Source: a virus. Taken from it: a stretch of DNA of 39,986 nt. Below the pieces are notes generated by a model, which was not told the origin of the DNA, ran no database searches, and saw only the letters and a program-made list of their open reading frames with translations. A program made the translations under genes and the position numbers. Positions 7,900 to 15,515 of this stretch are shown piece after piece. Position 1 is the first letter of the stretch, and each line of letters opens with the position of its first letter. The stretch is taken from positions 1 to 39,986 of IMG/VR virus record IMGVR_UViG_3300036781_000626; one strand, written 5' to 3'.

Positions 7900-8080
7900 C
7901 GACAAATTGCTTTGGCGCGCCGGCACGGTGGCGCGAAAACTGAGCATCGGAATGCGCACCCTGAATCGATGGCGGGCGATGGGGGAGTTTCCTGAACCCG
8001 ATTTTCGGAAGGGCCCGAAAATGATGTGGTGGAAACCGGAGACCGTTCGCAGCTGGATTGAGGCACAGAAGCGCCGGTAG
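7856..8080 (+). CDS. AlpA/Xis-like helix-turn-helix protein
   Basis: A 74-residue protein from GTG 7856, 6 bases after GGAG. LWRAGTVARKLSIGMRTLNR is a helix-turn-helix, followed by WRAMGEFPEPDF and WWKPETVRSWIEAQK, the layout of AlpA-type phage regulators and excisionases. An ATG at 7868 gives a slightly shorter form without a ribosome site. Its place directly upstream of int makes it the best excisionase candidate. Confidence 0.7.
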   Translation: MNIQMFEAKPAAKDDDKLLWRAGTVARKLSIGMRTLNRWRAMGEFPEPDFRKGPKMMWWKPETVRSWIEAQKRR

Positions 8081-8095
8081 AATCCCGAACGGGAC

Positions 8096-8115
8096 GGCCG
8101 GCTTGATCACCGGCC
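8096..8115 (+). terminator. Hairpin upstream of int
   Basis: GGCCGG (8096-8101) pairs with CCGGCC (8110-8115) across 8 bases. There is no T-run, so termination is uncertain; it is the first of two hairpins in the 111-base gap before int. Confidence 0.35.
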
Positions 8116-8123
8116 AAGCGGAT

Positions 8124-8163
8124 CCGGGCGACACGCACTCTTCACCTGGTGTGCGTCGCCCGG
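8124..8163 (+). other. Second hairpin upstream of int
   Basis: CCGGGCGAC (8124-8132) pairs with GTCGCCCGG (8155-8163). Together with the preceding hairpin it could attenuate int relative to the HTH genes or shape an integrase arm region. The function is inferred. Confidence 0.35.
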
Positions 8164-8191
8164 GCCGGCCCAGTTAATGGACAGGTGAACC

Positions 8192-9844
8192 GTGGCATCA
8201 ATTCAAAAGCGCCGTTACTGGGTGGACAAAAAAACCGGCAAGGAGGTTCCGGCAAATACGCCCGGCGCCGAACAGCGGGAATCGCGATTCTGGCGGATCA
8301 GATATCGGGACGCAGCGGGCAAACCCAAGAGTGCCCGGGGCTATGTCGATCTTCGCGCGACGCGCCAGCTCGCGGCGCGACTGGAGGCCGCAGCGGCGCA
8401 AGGCGAAGAGGGACTGATTAACAAATTTTCCGTGCACGACAGACGCCCACTGATGGAACACGTGGCCGATTACCTGAAGGATTTGGAGATGCGAGGAAGG
8501 GATGACGGCAACCTGGTCATTATGAATTACCGATTCAAGCGGCTGATCGAAGATTGCGGTTGGACCAGGCTGCGCGATGTGACCGCGGAATCGTTCGACC
8601 AATGGCGGCGGGAACGGTTCGTGGAATCGGGGAAGTCTGGCAAGACACTCAACCATTTTTTCGACACGATGCGTGCGTTCTTAAATTGGTGCGTCTCGCC
8701 ATCGCGGAACCGGCTGGCGCGCAACCCGCTCACCGGTTTGGAGCGCCTGCCGCATAAGCCAACATTTCTTCGCCGCGCCCTGCAGCCCGAAGAGCTGGTG
8801 TCGCTGTATAAGGCGGCGCCGGTGGAGCGCTATCGCGTGTACGTTTTCGCCGTAACTACCGGACTGCGTCGCCAGGAGATCGCCGATCTGCAGTGGAGCG
8901 ACGTCGTCCTGGATGCGCCTCAGCCGTTCCTTCAGCTCCGCGACTATGCCACGAAGGCGCGGCGCGCGGATGTTTTTGCGATCAAGTCGGAGGTGGCGGC
9001 GATGCTGAAGGAGATCCGCCCAGGCGCGTGGTCGGCAGAGGACAAGGTGTTTGCCGCCGTCCCCCAGGTGAGCGAGCTGCTGGCGGACCTGGAGGCTGCC
9101 GGCGTCGCGTTACCAGACGCCGAATCGATTGACCGGATTGATTTCCACGCCCTGCGAACAACCCTGGGATCGTTCATCGGGCGGGCAGGGATACCGGAGC
9201 GCACCGGTATGGAGCTGATGCGGGTCACCGATCCAAAGCTATTGCGCCGGACTTACTGCGATCCGCGGATCCTGCAGACCGCGCAGGCCGCCGCCGGTCT
9301 GGCGATTCCGACCGGGCGGCCGACCCCGCCATCCTCGGAACCGATGATCCTCACCGGAACCGACGCCTATCCGCTCGCCCCCTCCGATCCCGGCACTCGG
9401 GAAGCCGGCAACCGGGGCAACAATCGGACACAAAAACCGGGCGCGGAAGGGCAGTCAGAGGCAGTCATTGGCAGGATGTCTTTGACGCTCGATGGTGGCC
9501 AAGCATTGTCCGTGGGGGGCTGTAGTCCGCCAATGGCCTCTACGGGCATTGATCGGCAGGATGGTGACAAAAATGGACCGGGTGGGGCTCGAACCCATGG
9601 TGGGATTGCGGATTTACCGGTGAATTTCAGGTTTCCAGGGGCGGCGGGGCAGTTATCGGACACGCATAATGCAGCGTTCGTCCCCTCCCCCTTAACTATA
9701 CCCAAACAGGCTGATCGGCCGCCTAGGCGTGCGCCCGATCGACTACTGGAAAATCTGACGGAAATGTGGCCGTCACTCAGCGTCGCTATGCGCGAATCGC
9801 TGGTGGCTATGGCCGCAGCAGCGGCGAAGGAGACAAGATCGTGA
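8192..9844 (+). CDS. int: Tyrosine-recombinase integrase with an unusual long C-terminal tail
   Basis: A 550-residue protein from GTG 8192 (AGGTG upstream). A core-binding domain spans about 85-195, then the catalytic domain: R226 in TTGLRRQEIADL, H319-x2-R322 in DFHALR and the nucleophile Y355 in LLRRTYCDP. A normal integrase would end near residue 375. Here about 175 more residues follow: a low-complexity linker, the string GPGGARTHG (about 461-470) that is the antisense reading of a tRNA 3' end (attP, 9572-9600), and a last ~40 residues that resemble the product of the next gene. Integration at that attP would cut the gene and replace the tail. It mediates site-specific integration and excision of the phage. 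Confidence 0.9.
   Translation: MASIQKRRYWVDKKTGKEVPANTPGAEQRESRFWRIRYRDAAGKPKSARGYVDLRATRQLAARLEAAAAQGEEGLINKFSVHDRRPLMEHVADYLKDLEMRGRDDGNLVIMNYRFKRLIEDCGWTRLRDVTAESFDQWRRERFVESGKSGKTLNHFFDTMRAFLNWCVSPSRNRLARNPLTGLERLPHKPTFLRRALQPEELVSLYKAAPVERYRVYVFAVTTGLRRQEIADLQWSDVVLDAPQPFLQLRDYATKARRADVFAIKSEVAAMLKEIRPGAWSAEDKVFAAVPQVSELLADLEAAGVALPDAESIDRIDFHALRTTLGSFIGRAGIPERTGMELMRVTDPKLLRRTYCDPRILQTAQAAAGLAIPTGRPTPPSSEPMILTGTDAYPLAPSDPGTREAGNRGNNRTQKPGAEGQSEAVIGRMSLTLDGGQALSVGGCSPPMASTGIDRQDGDKNGPGGARTHGGIADLPVNFRFPGAAGQLSDTHNAAFVPSPLTIPKQADRPPRRAPDRLLENLTEMWPSLSVAMRESLVAMAAAAAKETRS
9572..9600 (-). other. attP: Candidate attP core (tRNA 3' end, antisense)
   Basis: Read on the minus strand, this gives a T-arm with GGGTTCGAGCCCC, a 7-base acceptor strand CCGGTCC and a discriminator A. 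Upstream of this the match to a tRNA degrades and there is no complete cloverleaf. Tyrosine integrases commonly use tRNA 3' ends as attachment sites. It lies inside int, downstream of the catalytic codons. Confidence 0.7.
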
Positions 9845-10083
9845 GTGCGAATCCAAAGTCCGCGATTAAATTCGCCAAAACGTACAGGGGAAAGAACCCG
9901 CAGCCACCGGACTTCGGATTCCTTGGCCGGCTCCATCCGCCATACCCCCGGCCTCCGATGCCTCCCCCCGTCCCACCTGATCAGCTACTCGAGCATCTGG
10001 CGTCGTTCTGGATGGCCCTGAGCCCCGCTAGGCGCGAGTACATCGTGGCGAAGGCGGCGGCGACGGCGAGTGGGGCGGGTTGA
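9841..10083 (+). CDS. Small helical protein, paralogue of the Int tail
   Basis: An 80-residue protein from GTG 9841, overlapping the int stop (GTGA). A basic N-terminus and a proline-rich stretch lead to a helix-forming end: DQLLEHLASFWMALSPARRE. The last ~40 residues of Int (DRLLENLTEMWPSLSVAMRE) align with it without gaps, with shared P-D-x-LLE-x-L, W, LS, A-x-RE and VA-x-A positions. The two are tandem duplicates, one fused to Int. No named family is recognised. Confidence 0.65.
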   Translation: MSANPKSAIKFAKTYRGKNPQPPDFGFLGRLHPPYPRPPMPPPVPPDQLLEHLASFWMALSPARREYIVAKAAATASGAG

Positions 10084-10496
10084 TGGCGTCCAGCTGGAGG
10101 TACTGGTGGCGGCGATGGCTGGGGTGGATGCCGGTGCAATTTTGCATCCAATGTGGAAAACCTTACTGGGGCGGCTGGCCGCGGAGAGGGTGGCGGGCGT
10201 GGATGCAGGATTTCTGTTCGAGGGAATGCTGCGATGATGAACCGGGACCGTGGCGCTATCAGGCGGGCGACGAGTTGGCTGCCCAGTCGCTGGTACATAG
10301 TCGACCCCGTCCGCAGGATCGTGTTCAATCACCCGCGGCGGATGCGGCACCAGGCGATGGCGCTGTGCGGTGTTGCCATAGATGCGAGCAACTGGCGCTT
10401 CGCCAGGCGGGTTTGGCGGGACACGAAACTTGGATTGCTGATCGTGCGCGGGCGGGAACTCGATGGCGAAAAGTTTCTGGCGTTCGCCAGGAGTGA
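10083..10496 (+). CDS. Trp-rich zinc-ribbon protein with run-on frame
   Basis: ATG at 10083 overlaps the previous stop. The first ~70 residues are convincing: Trp-rich start (WRYWWRRWLGWMPV), FCIQCGKPYW and FCSRECCDD, a zinc ribbon. The frame has no stop where the next gene begins at 10234 and runs on to 137 codons, overlapping it for ~260 bases with a shadow-like tail. This is the same pattern as at 2231-3298. The true C-terminus is uncertain. Confidence 0.5.
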   Translation: MASSWRYWWRRWLGWMPVQFCIQCGKPYWGGWPRRGWRAWMQDFCSRECCDDEPGPWRYQAGDELAAQSLVHSRPRPQDRVQSPAADAAPGDGAVRCCHRCEQLALRQAGLAGHETWIADRARAGTRWRKVSGVRQE

Positions 10497-10539
10497 TGAC
10501 TGGCCGACTATCGAGGCGGCAGCGGCGGGGATTTCTTAA
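10234..10539 (+). CDS. Hypothetical basic protein
   Basis: A 101-residue protein starting at one of two tandem ATGs (10234, 10237) after GAGGGAATG. Arg/Trp-rich, SRWYIVDPVRRIVFNHPRR, ending SDDWPTIEAAAAGIS. The segment FARRVWRDTKLGLLIVRGRE is mixed alpha/beta. No family recognised. Confidence 0.55.
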   Translation: MMNRDRGAIRRATSWLPSRWYIVDPVRRIVFNHPRRMRHQAMALCGVAIDASNWRFARRVWRDTKLGLLIVRGRELDGEKFLAFARSDDWPTIEAAAAGIS

Positions 10540-10609
10540 TCCAGCAATTAGTGACTGGAGGCGCGATGCCTCACACATTGCGAACCGGACTTCCGTTACA
10601 AGGGGCGGG

Positions 10610-10621
10610 ACCCTTTATAAA
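10610..10621. promoter_or_regulatory. 12-base perfect palindrome over a ribosome binding site
   Basis: CCTTTATAAAGG is self-complementary and its right arm forms the AAGGA ribosome site of the gene at 10632. It could be an operator, a TATAAA-type -10 or a translational switch. Confidence 0.35.
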
Positions 10622-10631
10622 GGAAAAGATT

Positions 10632-10985
10632 ATGGCCGTGATCACTGGAGTGGACGCTCTGCGCCCCGGTTTCAGTTTGGTTATGGAGCTGCTTTGCTCC
10701 CTGCCCCGGTGGCCGGCCCAGGCGCCGCTGACGGCGATCGTGCGGGACTTAAATTTACCGAACCAGGTATTGCTGCAAAAGATGCTGCGGGATCTCAAGG
10801 GCATCGGTTTCGACGTTCGGTGCACCAATCATGATCGCTATGGGCGGGTGGCGTATATTACGCGGCTGGGCTGGGAATATGCCGAGGCGGCGGCGGAAAA
10901 CTACTGGCAGACTATTTGGGGGGACAAGCGGGGCACAGCGCCTGACTTGGGGGGCGAAGCGGCGGCGCCCAGCGCGGCGGCGTGA
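10632..10985 (+). CDS. Winged-helix-like small protein
   Basis: A 117-residue protein; ATG 10632 lies after AAAGGAAAAG. An in-frame ATG at 10566 (after GGAGG) would add 22 residues and cannot be excluded. The segment APLTAIVRDLNLPNQVLLQK, then LKGIGFDVRCTNHDRYGRV and YITRLGWEYAEAA looks like a winged-helix fold (three helices then a beta-wing). Probably a DNA-binding regulator; no named family is claimed. Confidence 0.6.
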   Translation: MAVITGVDALRPGFSLVMELLCSLPRWPAQAPLTAIVRDLNLPNQVLLQKMLRDLKGIGFDVRCTNHDRYGRVAYITRLGWEYAEAAAENYWQTIWGDKRGTAPDLGGEAAAPSAAA

Positions 10986-10998
10986 GGTCAGTCACGGG

Positions 10999-11032
10999 GT
11001 CATGTCAAGCGCATGTAAAGCGGGGCCTTCCA
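10999..11032 (+). repeat. Dispersed intergenic repeat, copy 1
   Basis: GTCATGTCAAGCG, then ATGTAAAG, then GGGGCCTTCC. Shared with copies at 11421 and 22532. Each contains ATGTCAAGC, which would start a peptide MSS-x-[CS]-K; here that frame stops after 21 codons. No Shine-Dalgarno precedes it. Confidence 0.6.
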
Positions 11033-11095
11033 TGTCTACGTTCCCGCCGTCTATGTTGGAGTTCTGATGGCGCGTGACCCTCCAGGAGATGGGCT

Positions 11096-11386
11096 TTGAG
11101 AACAAAAAAAGAAGCCGGCGGCAAGCTTGCGGTGACGATTTCCGCCGCGCTGGTGGGGCGGATGGAGCGTTTGGCGGCGAAGCGCAAGGCGTTGAACGCC
11201 AAAACATGGGAGATGAAGTGCGCCGAGGACGCGATGAAGGAGGAGATCAAGGCGGAAATGGGGCGGTATCGGAGAGCGGCGGTGGGGAAAACTGGGCGGG
11301 TGGTGGAGCTGGTGACGGTGCATCAGGATAAAAAGGTCGTCGAAGCCTACAGCTACGTGCTCGTCAGGGTCGTGAATCCAAAGTGA
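11096..11386 (+). CDS. Hypothetical basic helical protein
   Basis: A 96-residue protein from TTG 11096, chosen because AGGAG lies about 8 bases upstream and no in-frame ATG is available early. Lys/Arg-rich N-terminus (RTKKEAGGKLAVTISAALVG), long helix, then beta-strands ending AYSYVLVRVVNPK. The early 'LAVTISAALVGRMERLA' part resembles a ribbon-helix-helix start. Possibly DNA-binding; the family is not recognised. Confidence 0.55.
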   Translation: MRTKKEAGGKLAVTISAALVGRMERLAAKRKALNAKTWEMKCAEDAMKEEIKAEMGRYRRAAVGKTGRVVELVTVHQDKKVVEAYSYVLVRVVNPK

Positions 11387-11420
11387 CGCCTGTTGGTCAG
11401 CGGGAATGGCACTTTCTGGT

Positions 11421-11453
11421 GTCATGTCAAGCGGATGTAAAGGAGGGGCTTCC
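11421..11453 (+). repeat. Dispersed intergenic repeat, copy 2
   Basis: GTCATGTCAAGCGG, then ATGTAAAGGAGGGGCTTCCC. It is nearly identical to copy 1 about 420 bases upstream and sits in the gap before the 11487 gene. Confidence 0.6.
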
Positions 11454-11486
11454 CTGGCGCGCGGGTGGTTGCTTACTGTGAACATC

Positions 11487-11837
11487 ATGGAAGTGATTCG
11501 TCATTTCGGGCATTTCGGGCGCAAGATCAGGCTATACGCGGGGCTTATGTACCTGCGTTTCGCCGGGCTGGCCAAATGGGCGACGGCGCTGACGGCGATC
11601 GCCGGGTGCGTGGCGGCCTGCTGGAGCCTGGCGAGTTCGTGGGAAGCGCGGACCAGGCAGCAACAGGCGCGGGATGACCATGTGGGGGAAGTCCAAAGCG
11701 AACTGCTGGAGGTGAAGGGGGACGTGAAGAAGCTGGTGGGTGACGTGGGAGATATCAAAGGGACGTTGCGGACCTTCTTGCGCGATCGTGAGCCGCCGCA
11801 TCTTTCGTTCGATCCCGATCTGTCGAATCCCAGGTAA
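11487..11837 (+). CDS. Single-TM coiled-coil membrane protein (holin candidate)
   Basis: A 116-residue protein from ATG 11487 (a GTG at 11478 is also possible). Basic N-terminus (HFGRKIRLYAG), a transmembrane segment about residues 32-53 (ATALTAIAGCVAACWSLASS), then a heptad-like soluble tail with VQSELLEVKGDVKKLVGDVG. A short TM protein with a coiled-coil tail upstream of an envelope module could be a holin, or a tail/virion accessory protein. The call as holin is inference only. Confidence 0.55.
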   Translation: MEVIRHFGHFGRKIRLYAGLMYLRFAGLAKWATALTAIAGCVAACWSLASSWEARTRQQQARDDHVGEVQSELLEVKGDVKKLVGDVGDIKGTLRTFLRDREPPHLSFDPDLSNPR

Positions 11838-11847
11838 TGGAGCGCGC

Positions 11848-12081
11848 ATGAACAACGGCGTGATCTACACGATTTTGGCCAAAGCCGTGAACGCGGCGCT
11901 GGGGATCCGGCCGGTACAACTGCTGCCCGAACCGCTGGGACCTGGGAGGCGGTTCACGAGCGGCCGCGGCCACGGGCCATCCAACCACTATTACCTTCCG
12001 CGGGCGCTCCGCGTGGCGCGGCGAAAACAAGAGCGGCGGAACCGGCACGCGGCGCAGCGCCGGCTGCGGATTGCGGCCTGA
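11848..12081 (+). CDS. Hypothetical basic small protein
   Basis: A 77-residue protein; ATG 11848 lies 7 bases after GGAG. N-terminus NNGVIYTILAKAVNAALGI, C-terminus extremely Arg-rich (RVARRKQERRNRHAAQRRLR). Likely binds nucleic acid or membrane lipids; no family recognised. Confidence 0.5.
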   Translation: MNNGVIYTILAKAVNAALGIRPVQLLPEPLGPGRRFTSGRGHGPSNHYYLPRALRVARRKQERRNRHAAQRRLRIAA

Positions 12082-12117
12082 GTTATCGACCGAGTCCACT
12101 TTTTTGAAGGGATCTAT

Positions 12118-12315
12118 ATGCATGACGTGAACGGCAAGCCTCTCAAGATTGGGGACAAGGTGCATATTCCGTGCGTCATCACAAGCCTGAGCGAGAGCTA
12201 TCCCGACTTTTGCAATGTCGCCGTCGAAACCATCCACGGGCGCCGGCCTGACGGTCAGAAGAACCGGTATGGCGACATCAACACCGGCCAGCTCGAGAAG
12301 GTCGACGAGGCCTGA
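12118..12315 (+). CDS. Small SH3-like beta-barrel protein
   Basis: A 65-residue protein with a clear AAGGGA site. The pattern MHDVNGKPLKIGDKVHIPCV, then NVAVETIHGRRPDG and INTGQLEKVD is that of a small KOW/SH3-like barrel, found as a stand-alone protein in many phages. Its function there is unknown. Confidence 0.6.
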   Translation: MHDVNGKPLKIGDKVHIPCVITSLSESYPDFCNVAVETIHGRRPDGQKNRYGDINTGQLEKVDEA

Positions 12316-12361
12316 CGACGAAGATCCGCTGAAGCATGAAACGCCAGACTGCTGGAGAGCG

Positions 12362-13462
12362 ATGAAATTTTTCCCGTCATTGCGGTTCTACATCATGATC
12401 TTCGTCAGCGCATTCGCGGCGCTGGAGGCGATCACCGCTTGTGCGCCGCATTTTGCGCCGACGTCGGCGGACCTTCGTCCCACGATCAACAGTGCGTCGG
12501 TGGAAGTGCAAAAGCAGAATGGGGTGCTGACGGCGCAGAATCAGTTGCTCCAGCAGCAGGTTCAAACACTCCAGACGGCGGTGGACGCGGCGACGGCGAC
12601 GGGCAGTTTGATCGACAAGGCGAAGGGGCAGGGGGCAAAGGCGGCGGCGGCTGGCGCCGGTGTCCCGGACGTGGTTACCAACCTTGCGGATCAATCAAAG
12701 ACGCTGGACGGCGCGATGAGTTCGAACGGACAGACCGCGAGTGAGCTCCGCGCCGCCCAGGACGAGAACGGGAAATTGAAATCTGGAAATGCGGCGCTCG
12801 CGGCGAGCAATGTGACGTTGAGCGGGCAACTCAAAACGCTGACGGACCAGGCGGCGGCCGGCGAGAAGGAGAAGGCGGGGTTGCGGGCCCAGGTGGCGGA
12901 GCTGACGAAGGAGAAGGAGGAGGGGCGGCTGACGACGCTTTACCATTATTTCGGGCTGTCGATCGCGGCGCTGATCGCAGGCCTTGCCGCGGCGATCTGG
13001 ATCCCGTCGCCGGGGAAGACGGCCGGTTATGTTTTGGCGACGATGGGGGGCGTTGGGCTGGCTGTCACGGTTTTTTTGATCGTGTGGATGAAGGTATTTG
13101 TGTGGCTGGTGCTGGCGGCTTTCGTCGCCAGCATCGGATACATCGCCTGTCAACTCTGGAAGACCCACGGCGCACTCGTGAAGACGAGCCAGGGCGTCGA
13201 CGGCATCAAGCAGGACCTGCAGACGCTGGTGAGCAGCAGTCCGGCAGCGGAAGTGAGGACGGCGGCGGGGACGATCCTGCGGGATTGGTTCGGTTCGATC
13301 GAGAATGATTTTGTCGGGATATTTCACTGGCTGCACAGCGAATATGAGGCGGTGATCGCGCGGGTGCGATCCCTGATCGGGAGCAAACCGGCGGCGGCGC
13401 CCGCTCCCAATATGGCGGCCGCGGTGAACGGTCCGGCGAACATCCTGACGAAGGGTGTGTGA
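12362..13462 (+). CDS. Lipobox, coiled-coil, multi-TM membrane protein (u-spanin-like layout)
   Basis: A 366-residue protein; ATG 12362 follows GGAGAG by 5 bases. The N-terminus has a hydrophobic segment ending in AITAC, a plausible lipobox with C27. Residues 40-200 are long coiled coil, rich in Gln/Ala/Glu (QNQLLQQQVQTLQTAVDAAT). Three transmembrane segments lie at about 203-225, 227-246 and 247-265, followed by an amphipathic tail. An N-terminal lipid anchor, a periplasmic rod and a C-terminal TM is the plan of unimolecular spanins (T1 gp11), though this protein is larger and has extra TMs. A bridging role between two membranes is inferred; no sequence similarity to named spanins is claimed. 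Confidence 0.6.
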   Translation: MKFFPSLRFYIMIFVSAFAALEAITACAPHFAPTSADLRPTINSASVEVQKQNGVLTAQNQLLQQQVQTLQTAVDAATATGSLIDKAKGQGAKAAAAGAGVPDVVTNLADQSKTLDGAMSSNGQTASELRAAQDENGKLKSGNAALAASNVTLSGQLKTLTDQAAAGEKEKAGLRAQVAELTKEKEEGRLTTLYHYFGLSIAALIAGLAAAIWIPSPGKTAGYVLATMGGVGLAVTVFLIVWMKVFVWLVLAAFVASIGYIACQLWKTHGALVKTSQGVDGIKQDLQTLVSSSPAAEVRTAAGTILRDWFGSIENDFVGIFHWLHSEYEAVIARVRSLIGSKPAAAPAPNMAAAVNGPANILTKGV

Positions 13463-13501
13463 TGGAAAGTGCGAAGGAAAAGGCATTCATCGAATTGATT
13501 C

Positions 13502-13520
13502 AGCGGGCGGTGCGCCCGCT
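13502..13520 (+). terminator. Stem-loop terminator-like element
   Basis: AGCGGGC and GCCCGCT form a 7-base stem with a GGTGC loop, then TTATGTT. It lies directly after the lipobox protein, which argues that the coding start of the next gene is 13552 rather than 13462. Confidence 0.45.
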
Positions 13521-13551
13521 TTATGTTCCTCTTGCCAAAAGGATTGAAACC

Positions 13552-13761
13552 ATGGCCACGATTCAGGATTTGCTTACCTCCGTCGCCAATCTCCAGGCCG
13601 CGGACACGGTCAACAAGGCTCGCATTGCCGATCTGCAGACACAGCTCGCGGCGTCGCAGGCGGCCAACGGGACGATCGATGATTCGATCGTGAACAACAT
13701 CAACTCCGTCAGCGCCGATTTGGATCCGCCAACGCCGGCTGCGCCGACGACCACCGCCTAA
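13552..13761 (+). CDS. Small coiled-coil protein (paralogue of 16123)
   Basis: A 69-residue protein from ATG 13552, after AAAGGATTG. An in-frame ATG at 13462 would run through the hairpin at 13502-13520 and is less likely. Heptad-like (LTSVANLQAADTVNKARIAD), closing IVNNINSVSADLDP. The gene at 16123 shares the plan and the ending (SVTNDLNP). Both look like trimeric or dimeric helical rods of virion or envelope proteins. Function unknown. Confidence 0.6.
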   Translation: MATIQDLLTSVANLQAADTVNKARIADLQTQLAASQAANGTIDDSIVNNINSVSADLDPPTPAAPTTTA

Positions 13762-13843
13762 AGACGGCGGTATTCCGAACACGACGACGACGTCCGCCGA
13801 AGTGCGGGACTCGGAACGATGACCCCTTTTTTGGGAGACGCGC

Positions 13844-14179
13844 ATGCCATCACCGACATTGACGCCCATCACGCCGACGCGCGCGGGGGTCGTGTTCGCC
13901 CTGGTCGCAGCCACCAGCGGCGGCGACAGCTTTTTGAATACCGGCGTCGAGGTTCTTCAGGTGACCAACGGCTCGGGAAGTTCGATCACCCTGACCTTTC
14001 CTATCGCGGCCACGGTGGACGGACAAGCCGTGGCGTCGAAGACCGTGGCCGTTGCTGCAGGCGCGACCAAGATCATCGGCCCCTTTCCGACCAGCGCCTA
14101 CAACGACGTGAATGGATTCTGCAACGTCACATACAGCGGCGTGACGACGCTGACCGTCGGCATTCTCAAACCTAGTTGA
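13844..14179 (+). CDS. Small beta-sandwich-like protein
   Basis: A 111-residue protein; ATG 13844 lies 6 bases after GGGAG. Thr/Val/Gly-rich alternation (SSITLTFPIAATVDGQAVAS, FCNVTYSGVTTLTVGIL) indicates a beta-sandwich like phage decoration or fibre proteins. It sits between the coiled-coil gene and the calpain-like gene. No family recognised. Confidence 0.6.
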   Translation: MPSPTLTPITPTRAGVVFALVAATSGGDSFLNTGVEVLQVTNGSGSSITLTFPIAATVDGQAVASKTVAVAAGATKIIGPFPTSAYNDVNGFCNVTYSGVTTLTVGILKPS

Positions 14180-14249
14180 TTCCCGTCCCCCGCCGCCCCG
14201 GCCGCGGATGCGCAACACGCACGGGGCGCCGGGATTTTCGAGGAACCAG

Positions 14250-15515
14250 ATGCAGCTTCGCAGATTCAGACCCGATCAATTCACGCGCGAGCCAAGGAAA
14301 CTTGTGTTGCGACTGGGCGCGCGCCAGCTGATGGCCATGCCTGGGATGTATGACGGCACGCTGCCCACCTCGATCTTCTCCGCGGTGCACGCCGCCGGCG
14401 CCGCTCCCCTGGTCTTCCGACCGCCCAATCCCGTCGACGGGGTTAATTATGTCAACATGGATTCGGTGCCTCTGTTCGCCGATCCCATCTCGATCCAGGA
14501 CACCCTCCAGGGAGAAACCGCGGATTGCTGGGAACTCGCAGTTGACGGGTCGATTGCCCTGGATAAGCCGGACCTGCTGCGCCAACTGATTATAAAAGAG
14601 GCCGAGAACGTTTACCGGGTGCGATTCTTCCGCAATGGGGCCGACAACTGGGTGTATGTTTCCGCCGATGTGCCAAACAATGGCGTGCACGTGACCCGGT
14701 GCCTATGGCCGGCGATCAAGGAAAAGGCGTGCGCGTTTTTCCGCAACGGGGCGAATACCTACGCGTCTTTGGATAACGGCCTGAATGCTTCGGCCTATAA
14801 CGATGAGGGGTTCTCGACCAAGCAATATGCCGCCAACGCCGCCGGTTGGGCAGCTGCGGCAGTCGCGCTAGCGGCGGGCTGGCCGGCGTCGGTGATCACG
14901 GTGCAGCTGATGCCCCCAGGCGTCGCGCTGATCGGGGATCATTCGCACACGGTCGTGGCCGTCGACGCAACGAACATCACGTTTCATAACCCCTGGGGAT
15001 TTGACGGGGCAGGCGCGGACAGCAACCCCGCCGACGGCACGGTAACGATACCGGTGGCGCTGGCGAGCACAGGCGTGGCGGTGATCTGCATCACGACCGG
15101 CTTCACGCCGCCGCTGCCATTCGCCCCCGCGGCGACCCCAGTATCTACACAGGAGTCTGCCGTGCCGCCGACCATCACCATTGTCCCCAGCAAGCTAAAC
15201 CCCGCCCTCAAGGAGGTCATCACGATCGGGTGGACGACGGATGCAGCAACCGTGGAAGTCACTGATGCGCTCTTCAAAATGAAGCAGATATACAAACCGG
15301 GGGATCCCTTCGCATTCACCGTGACCGCGCCCGACGTGTACACCTTTACTCCGATCGCCGCCGACGGAACGCGCGGGGTTTCGGCGACTTATCCCGTGCT
15401 ACAAGCCGCACCGTCGCCGGCGGGGAAAGTCTTGCAGGCGGTCGAGCTGGTGGCCACTCCGATTTACATCGGCGGGGTCCGCGGCACGCCAACGACCCAG
15501 ACTATTACCGCTTAA
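14250..15515 (+). CDS. Calpain-like (C2-type) cysteine protease with Ig-like C-terminus
   Basis: A 421-residue protein; ATG 14250 follows GAGGAA by 6 bases. Residues 85-100 hold DTLQGETADCWELA, the Q-G-x-x-x-D-C-W motif of calpains with nucleophile C93. A strand-rich part VRFFRNGADNWVYVSADVP corresponds to the calpain VRF...W-V-x-V-D-D block. DHSHTVVAVDA gives H233 and ITFHNPWGFDG gives N247, completing the Cys-His-Asn triad with the N-P-W-G box. Residues ~305-400 are a beta-sandwich, Ig-like. No signal peptide is obvious. The enzyme probably cuts host or envelope proteins. It lies in a membrane-protein cluster, where phages usually carry an endolysin; a lysis role is inferred. Confidence 0.8.
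   Translation: MQLRRFRPDQFTREPRKLVLRLGARQLMAMPGMYDGTLPTSIFSAVHAAGAAPLVFRPPNPVDGVNYVNMDSVPLFADPISIQDTLQGETADCWELAVDGSIALDKPDLLRQLIIKEAENVYRVRFFRNGADNWVYVSADVPNNGVHVTRCLWPAIKEKACAFFRNGANTYASLDNGLNASAYNDEGFSTKQYAANAAGWAAAAVALAAGWPASVITVQLMPPGVALIGDHSHTVVAVDATNITFHNPWGFDGAGADSNPADGTVTIPVALASTGVAVICITTGFTPPLPFAPAATPVSTQESAVPPTITIVPSKLNPALKEVITIGWTTDAATVEVTDALFKMKQIYKPGDPFAFTVTAPDVYTFTPIAADGTRGVSATYPVLQAAPSPAGKVLQAVELVATPIYIGGVRGTPTTQTITA

Noticed and set aside
9572-9640. Whole tRNA gene on the minus strand
   Set aside because: Only T-arm and acceptor 3' strand are present; no full cloverleaf. Explained as attP.
13462-13551. Upstream extension of the coiled-coil gene to ATG 13462
   Set aside because: It would code through a terminator-like hairpin; ATG 13552 has its own AGGA site and matches the paralogue's start.
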